From: Eubacteriales bacterium
GTDB taxonomy: Bacteria > Bacillota_A > Clostridia > Lachnospirales > Lachnospiraceae
Length of the DNA stretch: 20,212 nt
Assembly (NCBI GenBank): GCA_030527765.1
Contig: JAUNAE010000031.1
Span: 1 to 20,212, forward strand
Direction of reading: 5' to 3'
The notes under the pieces were generated by a model, which searched no databases, had not been told where the DNA came from, and saw only the letters and a program-made list of their open reading frames with translations. Positions within the stretch are counted from its first letter, which is position 1; each line of letters opens with the position of its first letter. Positions 7,148 to 15,792 of the stretch are shown here, in pieces. The translations under genes were made by a program, and so were the position numbers.

Positions 7148-8175
7148 AGTTAAGTGTCATTATCCCTGTATATAATGCGGAGAATTATATCACCTCCTGT
7201 CTGGACAGTGTCTTATCCCAAAGCCTGACAGATTTGGAGGTGATCTGTGTTGATGATGCTTCTACAGATCGATCCGCAGAGAAGATACAGGAACGAATGA
7301 AGGAAGATCCAAGGATCTCCCTCTATAGAAACGAAAAGAATCTGTTTGCAGGAGCCTGCAGAAACCGGGGCATCGAGCATGCAAAGGGGGAGTTTCTGCA
7401 TTTTCTGGATGCGGACGATATGGTCATGACGGATGTCTATGAGAAACTTCTGAACATGATGGAAGAGCAGGAGATTGATGTTCTGAAGGGATGCGGAAAG
7501 GGATTCTGTATCCGGGAAGACGGCAGAGAAGAGTATTTGTCCGCAGGACCGCTTCTGGAACTGTCCGAAGTGCCCGAAGAGAAGATAGGAATTCCTTTTT
7601 CTGCCAAAGAGGATCCGGAGCTTCTTTCCCATGTTAGTGTCGTTCCCTGGAACGGACTGTATCGGAGAAAGCCGGTGATGGAGAATAAGATCCGTTACAA
7701 TTCTCTCGTGTGCGTCAATGACCGGTCCTTTTTTAATGAAGTGACGCTGGCAGCAGAGCGCATCCTTCTTGTGAAGGAATGCCTTGTCAAATATCGGGTA
7801 AATCAGGGAGAGTCTCTCATGGGCCGCCGGGCAAAAAACTTCGAATGCGAATTTAAGTCCTACGAGATTGTGAAAAAACAGCTGGAGAAATACGCTGTCT
7901 CAGAAGAGGTCAGAAGAGAGATTTTGTCAAGAGAGCTTGCGGACGTGTTTTTGTGGTATCGCAGATACCGGAATCTTCCGGAGGGTGTTGGCGCATCCGT
8001 TCGCAGTAAGACAAAAACGTTTGCAGAAGAACTGGATCTCTCTGCATTTTCCGGAACAGAAAAAGAGGCTTCCTGGTATCCTGTCTACTGTTACGTGACA
8101 GGCAAGGAGCCTCTTATGAAAAAAGTGCGTCATGGCTTGGCGGGAATTCTTCGAAACATCAAAGGATCTCGCTGA
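7144..8175 (+). CDS. GT2 glycosyltransferase
   Basis: ATG at 7144 overlaps the tagD stop (ATGA); 343 residues. The GT-A core has [14 protein letters not shown] at the N terminus, [11 protein letters not shown] near 35-45, [13 protein letters not shown], and DADD near 91-94 as the metal-binding DXD motif. The C-terminal half has [17 protein letters not shown] and [10 protein letters not shown], closely matching the second domain of the tandem GT2 at 2116-4038. The two are therefore paralogues and may use the same donor or recognise similar acceptors. It probably adds one sugar to the lipid-linked polymer at the cytoplasmic membrane. Its 3' end overlaps the 3' end of the minus-strand GT2 by 17 bases, with no terminator between them. 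Confidence 0.9.
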   Translation: MKLSVIIPVYNAENYITSCLDSVLSQSLTDLEVICVDDASTDRSAEKIQERMKEDPRISLYRNEKNLFAGACRNRGIEHAKGEFLHFLDADDMVMTDVYEKLLNMMEEQEIDVLKGCGKGFCIREDGREEYLSAGPLLELSEVPEEKIGIPFSAKEDPELLSHVSVVPWNGLYRRKPVMENKIRYNSLVCVNDRSFFNEVTLAAERILLVKECLVKYRVNQGESLMGRRAKNFECEFKSYEIVKKQLEKYAVSEEVRREILSRELADVFLWYRRYRNLPEGVGASVRSKTKTFAEELDLSAFSGTEKEASWYPVYCYVTGKEPLMKKVRHGLAGILRNIKGSR

Positions 8176-9205
8176 ACAGTTTGACATAGAGTTTCTGGAA
8201 TATTGCCGGCCGGCCGGTACAGAGGTTGATCATCCGGAGCATTCGTTTTCTGGAAGAGAAAAGTTTCATGCGCCGTTTCAAAAAGTCGGCGAGACAGGAG
8301 TCCAGAAGAGGATTCTTCTGCCAGGAAGGAAATTCCCGGTCCAGATAGTCGAAGCATTCGGTGACGATCTTTGTCTTCAGAGAACGGTTGTCCCGGTCAT
8401 AGTTCCATATGATCTGGCGGAACCGGAGAAAACAGTGTTTCACGGCGAAGAATTCCAGAACCTCACCGTAGGTTTCCATAAGTTCATAGGAGCGGAAGAA
8501 GTTGGTCAGTGTGTTCAGAGCCGGCACCATGTCCAGAGCTCCTTCGTGGAGCGTTCCAAGAAATCCGACACTCGTCCGGTAAACATAGAGTCCCTCCGGA
8601 ACAATAAGAACACGCAAAGCCCGGGCAGCTGTCAAAATTGCCACGGGAAGATCTTCGAATCGAATGCCTTCCGGGAAGCGGGTCTCCCCAAAGAAGGCGC
8701 GCCGAATGACTTTGTCCCAGGGATACGGGGAAACAAAGGCAAGCTGCGAGGGATTTGTTCGAAAATCAGAATCTTTTTCCAGAGTGCATTCCGGAAGTTT
8801 GAGCCTGCGGGAGTGATCCTGCGGGCTTTCTTCATATCTGCCGAACAGCAGCAGATCCCGGTCGCCTTCTGTAAGAAGCGGGAAAAGAATTTCAAAGGCG
8901 TTGGAAGACAGCAGATCATCGCTGTCCACAAACCAGAGATAAGTGCCGCTTGCTTTGGAAACACCATAGTTCCGGGCATGGCTGACTCCGTGGTTTTCGG
9001 TAGTGTAAATATGAAAAAGCTCCGGATGGGCTTTTTGATAATCTGACAGAATCTGTCCGCTTGTGTCAGTGCTTCCGTCATTGACAGCGATCACCTCGAC
9101 AAGGGAAAGATCCGCCTTCTGGGCGAGAATGCTGTCAAGACAGGCCGACAGATAAGCCTCCACATTGTAAACGGGCAGAATGATGGATAACAGAACAGAA
9201 TTCAT
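8159..9205 (-). CDS. GT2 glycosyltransferase on the opposite strand
   Basis: The start is ATG at 9205 (minus), preceded by AAAGGAGG (complement of 9211-9218) 5 bases upstream. A longer in-frame extension to 9337 has no comparable ribosome binding site. The product has 348 residues: LLSIILPVYNVEAYL, IAVNDGSTDTSG, HARNYGVSKASG, and DSDD near residues 94-97, an intact GT2 core. PYPWDKVIRRAFF and FEDLPVAI mark the acceptor-side half, and the C terminus is basic (FLKRRMKLFSSRKRM). It is the only cluster gene on the minus strand, has its own promoter, and meets the preceding GT2 tail to tail with a 17-base overlap. A surface-glycan role is inferred from family and context; independent regulation from the rest of the cluster is likely. 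Confidence 0.9.
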   Translation of the reverse strand: MNSVLLSIILPVYNVEAYLSACLDSILAQKADLSLVEVIAVNDGSTDTSGQILSDYQKAHPELFHIYTTENHGVSHARNYGVSKASGTYLWFVDSDDLLSSNAFEILFPLLTEGDRDLLLFGRYEESPQDHSRRLKLPECTLEKDSDFRTNPSQLAFVSPYPWDKVIRRAFFGETRFPEGIRFEDLPVAILTAARALRVLIVPEGLYVYRTSVGFLGTLHEGALDMVPALNTLTNFFRSYELMETYGEVLEFFAVKHCFLRFRQIIWNYDRDNRSLKTKIVTECFDYLDREFPSWQKNPLLDSCLADFLKRRMKLFSSRKRMLRMINLCTGRPAIFQKLYVKLFSEIL

Positions 9206-9256
9206 GAAACCCTCCTTTGGGTAATGTTCAAATATTGGTAAGTCGGATTTAACCAC

Positions 9257-9286
9257 ATTATATACCACCTCTCCGGGTTTTTGCAA
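9257..9286 (-). promoter_or_regulatory. Promoter of the minus-strand GT2
   Basis: Read on the minus strand, TTGCAA (9281-9286) is followed after 18 bases by a perfect TATAAT (9257-9262). The transcript would start about 50 bases before the start codon at 9205. Confidence 0.65.
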
Positions 9287-9291
9287 AGAAC

Positions 9292-9320
9292 TGGACGCTA
9301 TCAGAAGATTAAGGTATAAT
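9292..9320 (+). promoter_or_regulatory. Promoter of the polyprenyl-phosphate sugar transferase unit
   Basis: TGGACG (9292-9297), a 17-base spacer, and a perfect TATAAT (9315-9320) lie 39 bases before the ATG at 9360. It diverges from the minus-strand promoter, whose -35 is only 5 bases away, so the two may compete or be co-regulated. Confidence 0.65.
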
Positions 9321-9359
9321 ACGGGAAGAAAAAGCACATGTTTGTGAAAGGATATTCGT

Positions 9360-10748
9360 ATGAAGGTTAGTAAGAGAGACGATTACAAGCGTTTTATTGT
9401 TTTTTGTCTTGCAAGTGTGATTGTTGCTGCCCATATGGCAGCTTTTGCTTATGTCTGGTACAAGGTGTATTGGGGACAGATTTATGAGCCATTCTGGAGA
9501 AAGGGTAACTGGGCGCTCATCGCCATTTACGGCCTGATTGACCTGATGTTTTCCAAAATGTACGGTGGTCTCCGGGTAGGTTATCTGAAGAGAATCGATG
9601 TGTTCTATTCTCAGACTCTGGCAACGATCTGTACCAACATATTTGCATATCTTGAGATTACATTGATCAACCGATGGTTTCTGGATCCTCTGCCGTTGGT
9701 GTACATGACATTTGTGCAGATTGGAATGAGCATTCTCTGGATCTGGGTATCAAGATTTCTTTATTCCAAGATGTACGGAGCGCGTAATCTTCTTGTGATC
9801 TACGGAGACAAGGGCGATCCGGAAGATGTCATGGCCAAAATGAACCGCCGTGGTGACAAATACCACATCAGCGACAAGGTGCATATCAGCGAAGGAGAAG
9901 AGAAAATTCACAAGATGATGGAGAACTATGAAGGTGTCATTATCTGGGATCTTCCTTCAGAGATTCGAAACCGCTATCTGAAATATTGTTTTGAACACAT
10001 GATTCGCTGTTATATGAGTCCGAAGGTGTCCGACGTGATTCTTCTCGGAACAGAGAGAATTCATCTGTTTGATACTCCGCTGCTTCTGTCTCGAAATATG
10101 GGACTGTCCATGGAACAGAGACTCATCAAACGTGTGGCGGATACGGTTATCTCAGGTCTTGGACTGCTTGTGCTGTCCCCGCTGTTTCTGCTGATTTCCG
10201 TGCTTGTGAAGTTCTATGATCACGGACCTGTCTTCTACAAGCAGGAACGTCTCACAAGAGACGGCAGACCATTTATGATCTGGAAATTCCGCAGCATGGT
10301 TGTGGACTCCGAAAAAAACGGTGCCCGTCTGGCATCCAAGCATGACTCCAGAATTACTCCTGTGGGAAAAGTTCTTCGAAATCTTCATCTGGATGAACTT
10401 CCACAGCTGGTGAACGTCTTCAAAGGTGATATGTCTCTGGTAGGTCCTCGTCCGGAGCGAAAAGAGATTATGGAAGAGTATGAGGAAAAAATTCCGGAAT
10501 TCAAGTATCGCCTCCGTGTGAAAGCCGGTCTTACAGGTTATGCACAGGTATACGGTAAATACAACACAACTCCTTATGACAAACTGAAACTGGATCTCTT
10601 TTATATTGAAAATTTCTCTCTGCTCATGGATATCAAACTCATGTTTATGACCGTGAAGATCTTTTTCCAGAAAGAAGTGTCAGAGGGTGTGGAAGATACC
10701 CAGCAGAACGCACTGAAAGACAGTGGTACATCCAAAGAAAAAGAGTGA
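9360..10748 (+). CDS. Polyprenyl-phosphate sugar-1-phosphate transferase (initiating enzyme)
   Basis: This WbaP/WcaJ/CpsE-type enzyme moves a sugar phosphate from a nucleotide sugar to undecaprenyl phosphate, the first membrane step of capsule or exopolysaccharide synthesis. The 462-residue protein has about four N-terminal hydrophobic segments (12-38, 51-68, 81-102, 110-135), a central soluble domain, and a further hydrophobic segment at about 259-285 at the head of the catalytic domain. The catalytic domain shows KFRSM near 310 and DELPQLVNV and GDMSLVGPRPE near 345-366, then LRVKAGLTGYAQVYG, all family signatures. AAAGGA (9347-9352) precedes ATG at 9360 by 7 bases. Its presence with TagD and TagF-like enzymes suggests a glycerol-phosphate polymer started by a capsule-type rather than a TagO-type primer. 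The sugar could be galactose, glucose or an N-acetylated derivative. Confidence 0.92.
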   Translation: MKVSKRDDYKRFIVFCLASVIVAAHMAAFAYVWYKVYWGQIYEPFWRKGNWALIAIYGLIDLMFSKMYGGLRVGYLKRIDVFYSQTLATICTNIFAYLEITLINRWFLDPLPLVYMTFVQIGMSILWIWVSRFLYSKMYGARNLLVIYGDKGDPEDVMAKMNRRGDKYHISDKVHISEGEEKIHKMMENYEGVIIWDLPSEIRNRYLKYCFEHMIRCYMSPKVSDVILLGTERIHLFDTPLLLSRNMGLSMEQRLIKRVADTVISGLGLLVLSPLFLLISVLVKFYDHGPVFYKQERLTRDGRPFMIWKFRSMVVDSEKNGARLASKHDSRITPVGKVLRNLHLDELPQLVNVFKGDMSLVGPRPERKEIMEEYEEKIPEFKYRLRVKAGLTGYAQVYGKYNTTPYDKLKLDLFYIENFSLLMDIKLMFMTVKIFFQKEVSEGVEDTQQNALKDSGTSKEKE

Positions 10749-10769
10749 TGGGAGCCTGCAGGAAATATT

Positions 10770-11978
10770 ATGGGAAAACGAAAAAATCTGTTGCTGACAG
10801 GGATTGCACGAATGGGAAAACAGAACAAACCGGATCCTCGCATCTGGGTGTTCTCTTCCACAGACAATCGACATTTTAATTACAATTCAAAATACCTCTT
10901 TGAATATGTTCGGGAGCACTACCCGAAGATTCATCCACTCTTTGTAATCAACGACCGTACTCTCAGAAAGAAACTTTCCGAAGAGTACGGTCCGGAATAT
11001 TTTGTGGAGACAGAATCCATGGAAGGGGTTCGAAAGGTGCTTGGCGCCGGTGTGTGGTTCACTTCTGCGGGACTTCCCGTGTATGGTCTTCATCTGAAGA
11101 AAGACCGGGTGATTGTGAATCTCTGGCATGGAGTTCCCCTGAAAAAAATCGGTCTTCTGGATCCGAATCTCAGTAAGGCAGGAAGACTTTATTTCCGAAA
11201 ATTATTCACAGAGAACTATTCATATATTTTGACTACATCCAATGCTCTCATTCCGACGATGGAAAAAAGCTTCGACGCTCCAAGAGGAATGGTGAAGGTG
11301 TGGGGACAGCCCCGCAATGACATGGTGTTCTGCGAGAACAACCGGGAAGAGATTATGAAATCCTTCTACCGGGATCTTCCGGAATATCGGAAGGTGATTC
11401 TCTATGCACCGACCTTCCGGGATGGAGGAAGAACGCAGCTGTTTCCTTTTGCAGATTATGACCGGGAGAGAATGAACCGATTCCTTGAGAAGGAAAAAGC
11501 AATTCTCTGCATTCGAACTCATATCAAGGAGAAGGAGAGCACCAATCTGTATCTTTCGGATCGTATTCGTTATCTTGGAAATGAAGAGGCGGAAGATATC
11601 ACTTCGATTCTGAACATCTTTGATGTTCTGATCACGGATTACTCCAGCATTTATATTGACTATCTCCTGACGAAGAAGCCAATCATTTTTCTCCCCTATG
11701 ATAAGGATGAATATCTGGCAAACAGGGGAATGAATTTTCCATATGACAAGGTGACACCGGGACCGAAACCTGCAACGATGAAAGAATTTCAGGAGTATCT
11801 GCAAGACTTTATGAGAGCCCAGAATTTCTGGGAGTCGGAAAGAGATGAGTGGATGCAGGAAAGAGCACGGTGCTGTCATTTCTTCAACGAAGTACAGGAG
11901 CCCTGCAGCGAAAGAATCTGCCGGGAAATTATAAAAGAAGTGAAACAGCGTTTCCATGTGAAGCTGGAAGAAGAGTAA
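10770..11978 (+). CDS. CDP-glycerol glycerophosphotransferase family protein (TagB/TagF-like)
   Basis: ATG at 10770 with AGGAAA 4-5 bases upstream; 402 residues, about the length of TagB-like single-domain enzymes and shorter than full TagF. The family landmarks are present in order: NLWHGVPLKKIG, with the His thought to act as general base; GQPRNDMVF; LYAPTFRDGG; CIRTHIKEKES; and ITDYSSIYIDYLL, with a C-terminal PYDKDEYLANRGMNF segment. Such enzymes transfer glycerol phosphate from CDP-glycerol to a lipid-linked acceptor at the inner face of the membrane. It starts 21 bases after the initiating sugar transferase and is probably co-transcribed. I infer that it primes or extends the polymer; the acceptor is unknown. 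Confidence 0.9.
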   Translation: MGKRKNLLLTGIARMGKQNKPDPRIWVFSSTDNRHFNYNSKYLFEYVREHYPKIHPLFVINDRTLRKKLSEEYGPEYFVETESMEGVRKVLGAGVWFTSAGLPVYGLHLKKDRVIVNLWHGVPLKKIGLLDPNLSKAGRLYFRKLFTENYSYILTTSNALIPTMEKSFDAPRGMVKVWGQPRNDMVFCENNREEIMKSFYRDLPEYRKVILYAPTFRDGGRTQLFPFADYDRERMNRFLEKEKAILCIRTHIKEKESTNLYLSDRIRYLGNEEAEDITSILNIFDVLITDYSSIYIDYLLTKKPIIFLPYDKDEYLANRGMNFPYDKVTPGPKPATMKEFQEYLQDFMRAQNFWESERDEWMQERARCCHFFNEVQEPCSERICREIIKEVKQRFHVKLEEE

Positions 11979-11996
11979 AAAGATATAACCAAGTAA

Positions 11997-12042
11997 GTTC
12001 CCCGATTCAGGTATGGAAAGTATTCCGTGATGAATGGGGAAC
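11997..12042 (+). other. Stem-loop between two CDP-glycerol transferase genes
   Basis: GTTCCCC (11997-12003) pairs with GGGGAAC (12036-12042). After a bulged G, ATTCA (12005-12009) pairs with TGAAT (12031-12035), and a small GGAA/TTCC stem (12015-12026) lies inside. There is no T-tract, so it is not a terminator. It ends 5 bases before the ribosome binding site at 12048-12055 and may set message stability or the relative expression of the two genes. Confidence 0.45.
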
Positions 12043-12061
12043 GGCGCTAAGGAGTATTGTT

Positions 12062-13300
12062 ATGAGTGCACTCAACAAAATGATCCGGAAGGCAGTGAAT
12101 CTTACACCAGGTATCAAAGAAACCGCAATCTGGCTGTATGACCGCTGCGCCGGAATGCGCTATCGCAAATATGTAAGAACCTGTCCGGCGAACCCGCACA
12201 AGGTTCTTTTTGAGTCTTATCTGGGAAGAAAATATTCCTGCAGTCCCCGGGCGATGTTCGAGGCAATGTGTCAGGATCCAAGATACGACGGTTACGAAAA
12301 AATCTGGGCCTTCACAGATCCCGAGAAGCATCGGTATCTGGAGAAACAGTATCCGAATACGAGAGTCATTGCCTATCGTTCCGAGGAATATTACCGGTGT
12401 TATGCGGAGGCGGGATACTGGATCACCAACTACACGCTTGGACCGGGAATTAAGAAACGTCCGGAACAGATTTATGTGCAGACCTGGCATGGAACACCTC
12501 TTAAGAAAATAGGATGTGATGTACCGAGACTGGGTGTGTCCCGGGCAGAGCGAAAACGAACTCTCAAGAAATATCAGACAGAAGGAACGCAGATCAATTA
12601 CATGCCATCTCCTTCTCCTTTCTATACAGAGACGGTCAGAAAAGCTTTCCGCCTGAAAGAACAGGGAGAAATGCTGGAACTGGGATATCCGAGAAATGAT
12701 GCCCTGTTTACCGCAAAGGAGGATGACATCGCAAGAATCCGAAAGGAACTGAATCTTCCGGAAGACAAAAAAGTGATTCTCTATGCGCCAACCTGGAGAG
12801 AGAAGAACCATGTAGCGGGAGAGGGATATACCTGTGAACTGGGAATTGATTTCGATCAGCTGAAAGAAGCACTTTCTGATCAGGCAGTGATTCTGTTTAG
12901 AACCCATTACTTCATCAGCAGCGCTTTCGACTTCTCGAAATACGACGGATTTCTTCGGGATGTGTCGAACTATGATGAAATCAATGATTTGTATCTTGTT
13001 TCCGATCTTCTGATTACCGATTATTCCAGCGTGTTCTTTGACTATGCAAATCTGGAACGTCCGATTTTGTTCTACATGTATGACTATGAGGACTACAAGG
13101 AAGAGATGCAGGATTTCTATTTCGATGTATCCATGCTTCCGGGACCGATGATCACTGTACAGCAGGATATTTCCGGAGACATTCTGGAACTGCTTCACAA
13201 TTTTAACGTAGACGAGAAATATCAGAGGTTCAATGAAACCTTTAATCCATATCGACGTGCCTGCAGCGGGGAAGTGCTGAGAAAGATTTTTCCGGACTGA
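12062..13300 (+). CDS. CDP-glycerol glycerophosphotransferase family protein
   Basis: The start is ATG at 12062, with TAAGGAGT (12048-12055) 6 bases upstream. The frame is open back to 11849, but that part overlaps the upstream gene and lacks a good ribosome binding site. The product has 412 residues and carries QTWHGTPLKKIG, LGYPRNDALF, LYAPTWREKNH, FRTHYFISS and ITDYSSVFFDYA, followed by FYMYDYEDYKEE and PGP, all as in TagF-type transferases. It resembles the third copy downstream in its FESYLGRKYSCSPRAMF N-terminal region more than the first copy, so the three enzymes are probably not redundant. It likely transfers glycerol phosphate (or a related polyol phosphate) from CDP-glycerol to the membrane-bound polymer. 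Confidence 0.9.
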   Translation: MSALNKMIRKAVNLTPGIKETAIWLYDRCAGMRYRKYVRTCPANPHKVLFESYLGRKYSCSPRAMFEAMCQDPRYDGYEKIWAFTDPEKHRYLEKQYPNTRVIAYRSEEYYRCYAEAGYWITNYTLGPGIKKRPEQIYVQTWHGTPLKKIGCDVPRLGVSRAERKRTLKKYQTEGTQINYMPSPSPFYTETVRKAFRLKEQGEMLELGYPRNDALFTAKEDDIARIRKELNLPEDKKVILYAPTWREKNHVAGEGYTCELGIDFDQLKEALSDQAVILFRTHYFISSAFDFSKYDGFLRDVSNYDEINDLYLVSDLLITDYSSVFFDYANLERPILFYMYDYEDYKEEMQDFYFDVSMLPGPMITVQQDISGDILELLHNFNVDEKYQRFNETFNPYRRACSGEVLRKIFPD

Positions 13301-13363
13301 CAGAGACGCGAGCTGCGATGAACATGTCGGATATGGATGATAAAAGGAAGGGGACAGTTCGCT

Positions 13364-15790
13364 ATGGGAATGAAGGCGATCATCAAAAATACCTGGTATG
13401 TACACCAGTATGAGAAGAGTTCTATAGATCCGGACATGGTTCTTCTGGAGTCCGTGAACGGAAAAGATCTGGGCAACAACATGCTGCGGATTATGGTGGA
13501 ACTGTGTAAACCGGAATATGCAAAGCTGAAGCTCTATTTTTCCTGCAACAAAAATATTGAGGAGAGAGTAAAGAAACTTCTGGATGCTTACGGACTTCAA
13601 AAAGTGAAGATCGTAACCTGCGACAGTTTTTCTTATTACAAAATTCTTGCGAAAGCGGGATATCTTTTCAACGACTCTACTTTTCCAAGAAGATTTCTGA
13701 AGAAGCCGGGGCAGATCTATGTGAATACCTGGCATGGGACACCTCTGAAACGCATGGGAGCAGATGTTCCCGGAGGGGCTCACGTCATTGGAAACATTCA
13801 GAGAAATTTCTTTATGTGTGATTATCTCTGTCTTCCGAATAAATATACCTGTGAGATTTTCCGGGATGCCTATCATATCCGGGGACTGTATCAGGGAGAG
13901 TATGTTTATGCGGGATACCCGAGAAATCAGGTGTTCTTTGAGAAGGAGCGTCAGAAGGACGTAAGAGAAACTATTCTCAAGATCAAAGAAGGAGAGAGAC
14001 TTTACTGTTATATGCCGACCTGGCGGGGAGCCGGTGCCGTTCAGACAGAAGAGGATAAGAAGAAGCAGGCAGAGAGTCTGAAGAAATATCTCACGCAGAT
14101 GGATCAGCATCTGGAGGATCATGAGAAGCTGATGATACGTCTGCACCCATTCCTCGGACCGCTCATTTCCTGCGAGAATTATAAGCATATTTTTTATATG
14201 CCGGATGGACTGGATCCATACGAGGCATGTGCCGCATCGGACTGTCTGATTACCGATTATTCCAGCGTCTTTTACGATTATGCGTGCAAGGACAATGGGA
14301 AAATCCTGCTCTTCCTTTTTGAAAGGGAAACGTATCAGACAGAAAGATCGATTTACGGAAATATTGAAGATCTTCCATTTCCGGCGGTGGAGACCGTGCC
14401 GGATTTGATAAAAGAACTTCGGACAGAGAAAAACTATGATGACAGGGAGTTTTTGGACACCTACTGTTCCCGGGAAGGTGTGGACAGTGCCAAAAGAATT
14501 TGTGATCTCGTATTCCATGGGAAGCGAAAGCAGGAGAGACTGCTCATAGAGAAGGAACCGATGGATCAGAAGGAGAAGCGGCTGTTCTATGCGGGTGGAC
14601 TTCGGAGAACGGGAATCACCAGTGCCTGGGTGAATCTCATGGAAAATCTGGATCTGACAAAAGCGGATTACTACGTGTCCTTCCTGGAAGAGAACTTGCG
14701 GGAGGATCCGGGCAGACTGGCACTTCTTCCGGAAGGCGTGCGGATTCTTGCCATTTCTCCCGGATGGTTTCTGACACTGGAGGAGGCAGCAGCGAGTTAT
14801 TTCTATTACAAGAAGAATCGCACCGGCCCGTGGATTCAAAAGAAGCTGAAGAATTTTTATCAGAGGGAATACCGACGGACCTATGGATGGATTGCCCTGG
14901 ATGTGTGTATGCACTACAGTGGATATGAGAGAAAAGTGATCGGTCTTTATCAGGAGGCAAATTGCCGCAGAGGAATTATGATCCACAGCAATATGGAACG
15001 GGAAATCTCTCTGCGAAAGAACCAGCATCGGGAGACTCTGAAAGAAGCTTATCGTCAGTATGATTTTGCGATTGCCGTATCAAAGGATGCTTTGGAGGCG
15101 GCCAAAAGAATCTGTCCGGAGTGCAAAGATCTGCGGGTGATTCCAAACTGTCTCGCATGGCAGCAGGTGCTCGCTAAAGCAGATCAGCCGGTTGTGTTCG
15201 CACTGGAAACAGAGTGTAACCGGACGGAGGAAGAACTGGCAGCATGGATTCAGAAGGCCCGAGAGGAAAAGAAAGAAGGCAGAGACCATCCACGCCGGTT
15301 TGTTTCGGTTGGCCGCTTCTCTGTAGAAAAAAATCACATCATGCTTTTGAATGCCTTTGCAAAATATGAAAAGAGCCATCCGCAAGCAGAGCTTGTCATT
15401 ATCGGAGGAGCCGGAGATCTCTACGAGAGCACTCTGGCAAGAGCTAAGGAACTGGCAGTCGAGGATCAGGTCATCCTTCTGAAGTCTGTGGCAAATCCAA
15501 TGCCGCCGGTAGCAGCCTGTGATCTGTTTCTCCTTCCGTCAAGCCATGAAGGACAGCCGATGGTATTCATGGAGGCGGATGTTCTTTCGGTTCCATGCGT
15601 CGGATCGAAAGTTCCGGGAGTGCAGGAATTCATGGAAGAACACGGGGGCTATCTGTTCCCACTTGGGGAAGATGGAATCCTCGAAGCGATGGAGGCCTAT
15701 GACCGAGGGGAAATAAGAACTCTTGGAATTGACTATGCCCGATGGAACGGAGAGGCTGTAGAACAGTTTGAAAAAATACTAGTTGAATAA
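13364..15790 (+). CDS. Fused CDP-glycerol glycerophosphotransferase and GT4 glycosyltransferase
   Basis: ATG at 13364 is chosen; GGAAGGGG (13345-13352) lies 11 bases upstream, and ATG at 13370 is an alternative. The product has 808 residues. Residues about 1-390 form a TagF-like domain: NTWHGTPLKRMG near 120-131, GYPRNQVFF, MPTWRG, and ITDYSSVFYDYA near 296-307. Residues about 405-800 form a GT-B fold GT4 glycosyltransferase: an N-terminal Rossmann half beginning FYAGGLRRTGITSAW, then SVGRFSVEKNH near 647-657, VIIGGAGDLY, and LPSSHEGQPMVFMEA with the EGQPMVFMEA nucleotide-sugar site. Two complete transferases in one chain suggest alternating addition of glycerol phosphate and a sugar, the logic of teichoic-acid-like capsule polymerases; this is inference. 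It ends the cluster just before a strong terminator. Confidence 0.9.
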   Translation: MGMKAIIKNTWYVHQYEKSSIDPDMVLLESVNGKDLGNNMLRIMVELCKPEYAKLKLYFSCNKNIEERVKKLLDAYGLQKVKIVTCDSFSYYKILAKAGYLFNDSTFPRRFLKKPGQIYVNTWHGTPLKRMGADVPGGAHVIGNIQRNFFMCDYLCLPNKYTCEIFRDAYHIRGLYQGEYVYAGYPRNQVFFEKERQKDVRETILKIKEGERLYCYMPTWRGAGAVQTEEDKKKQAESLKKYLTQMDQHLEDHEKLMIRLHPFLGPLISCENYKHIFYMPDGLDPYEACAASDCLITDYSSVFYDYACKDNGKILLFLFERETYQTERSIYGNIEDLPFPAVETVPDLIKELRTEKNYDDREFLDTYCSREGVDSAKRICDLVFHGKRKQERLLIEKEPMDQKEKRLFYAGGLRRTGITSAWVNLMENLDLTKADYYVSFLEENLREDPGRLALLPEGVRILAISPGWFLTLEEAAASYFYYKKNRTGPWIQKKLKNFYQREYRRTYGWIALDVCMHYSGYERKVIGLYQEANCRRGIMIHSNMEREISLRKNQHRETLKEAYRQYDFAIAVSKDALEAAKRICPECKDLRVIPNCLAWQQVLAKADQPVVFALETECNRTEEELAAWIQKAREEKKEGRDHPRRFVSVGRFSVEKNHIMLLNAFAKYEKSHPQAELVIIGGAGDLYESTLARAKELAVEDQVILLKSVANPMPPVAACDLFLLPSSHEGQPMVFMEADVLSVPCVGSKVPGVQEFMEEHGGYLFPLGEDGILEAMEAYDRGEIRTLGIDYARWNGEAVEQFEKILVE

Positions 15791-15792
15791 AG

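Noticed and set aside
8132..9046. A 304-codon plus-strand frame opposite the minus-strand GT2
   Set aside because: The minus-strand product has a complete GT2 domain, a strong ribosome binding site and a promoter; the plus-strand frame has no family features.
7144..9360. An invertible DNA segment switching the reversed glycosyltransferase
   Set aside because: I found no inverted repeats bounding the minus-strand gene and no recombinase gene in the window; its orientation alone is not evidence of inversion.
12047..15028. A 993-codon open frame on the minus strand opposite two CDP-glycerol transferase genes
   Set aside because: Both plus-strand genes have clear family motifs and share the same frame, so one antisense phase stays open through both because of codon bias. 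The minus-strand peptide shows no recognisable domain and no good ribosome binding site.
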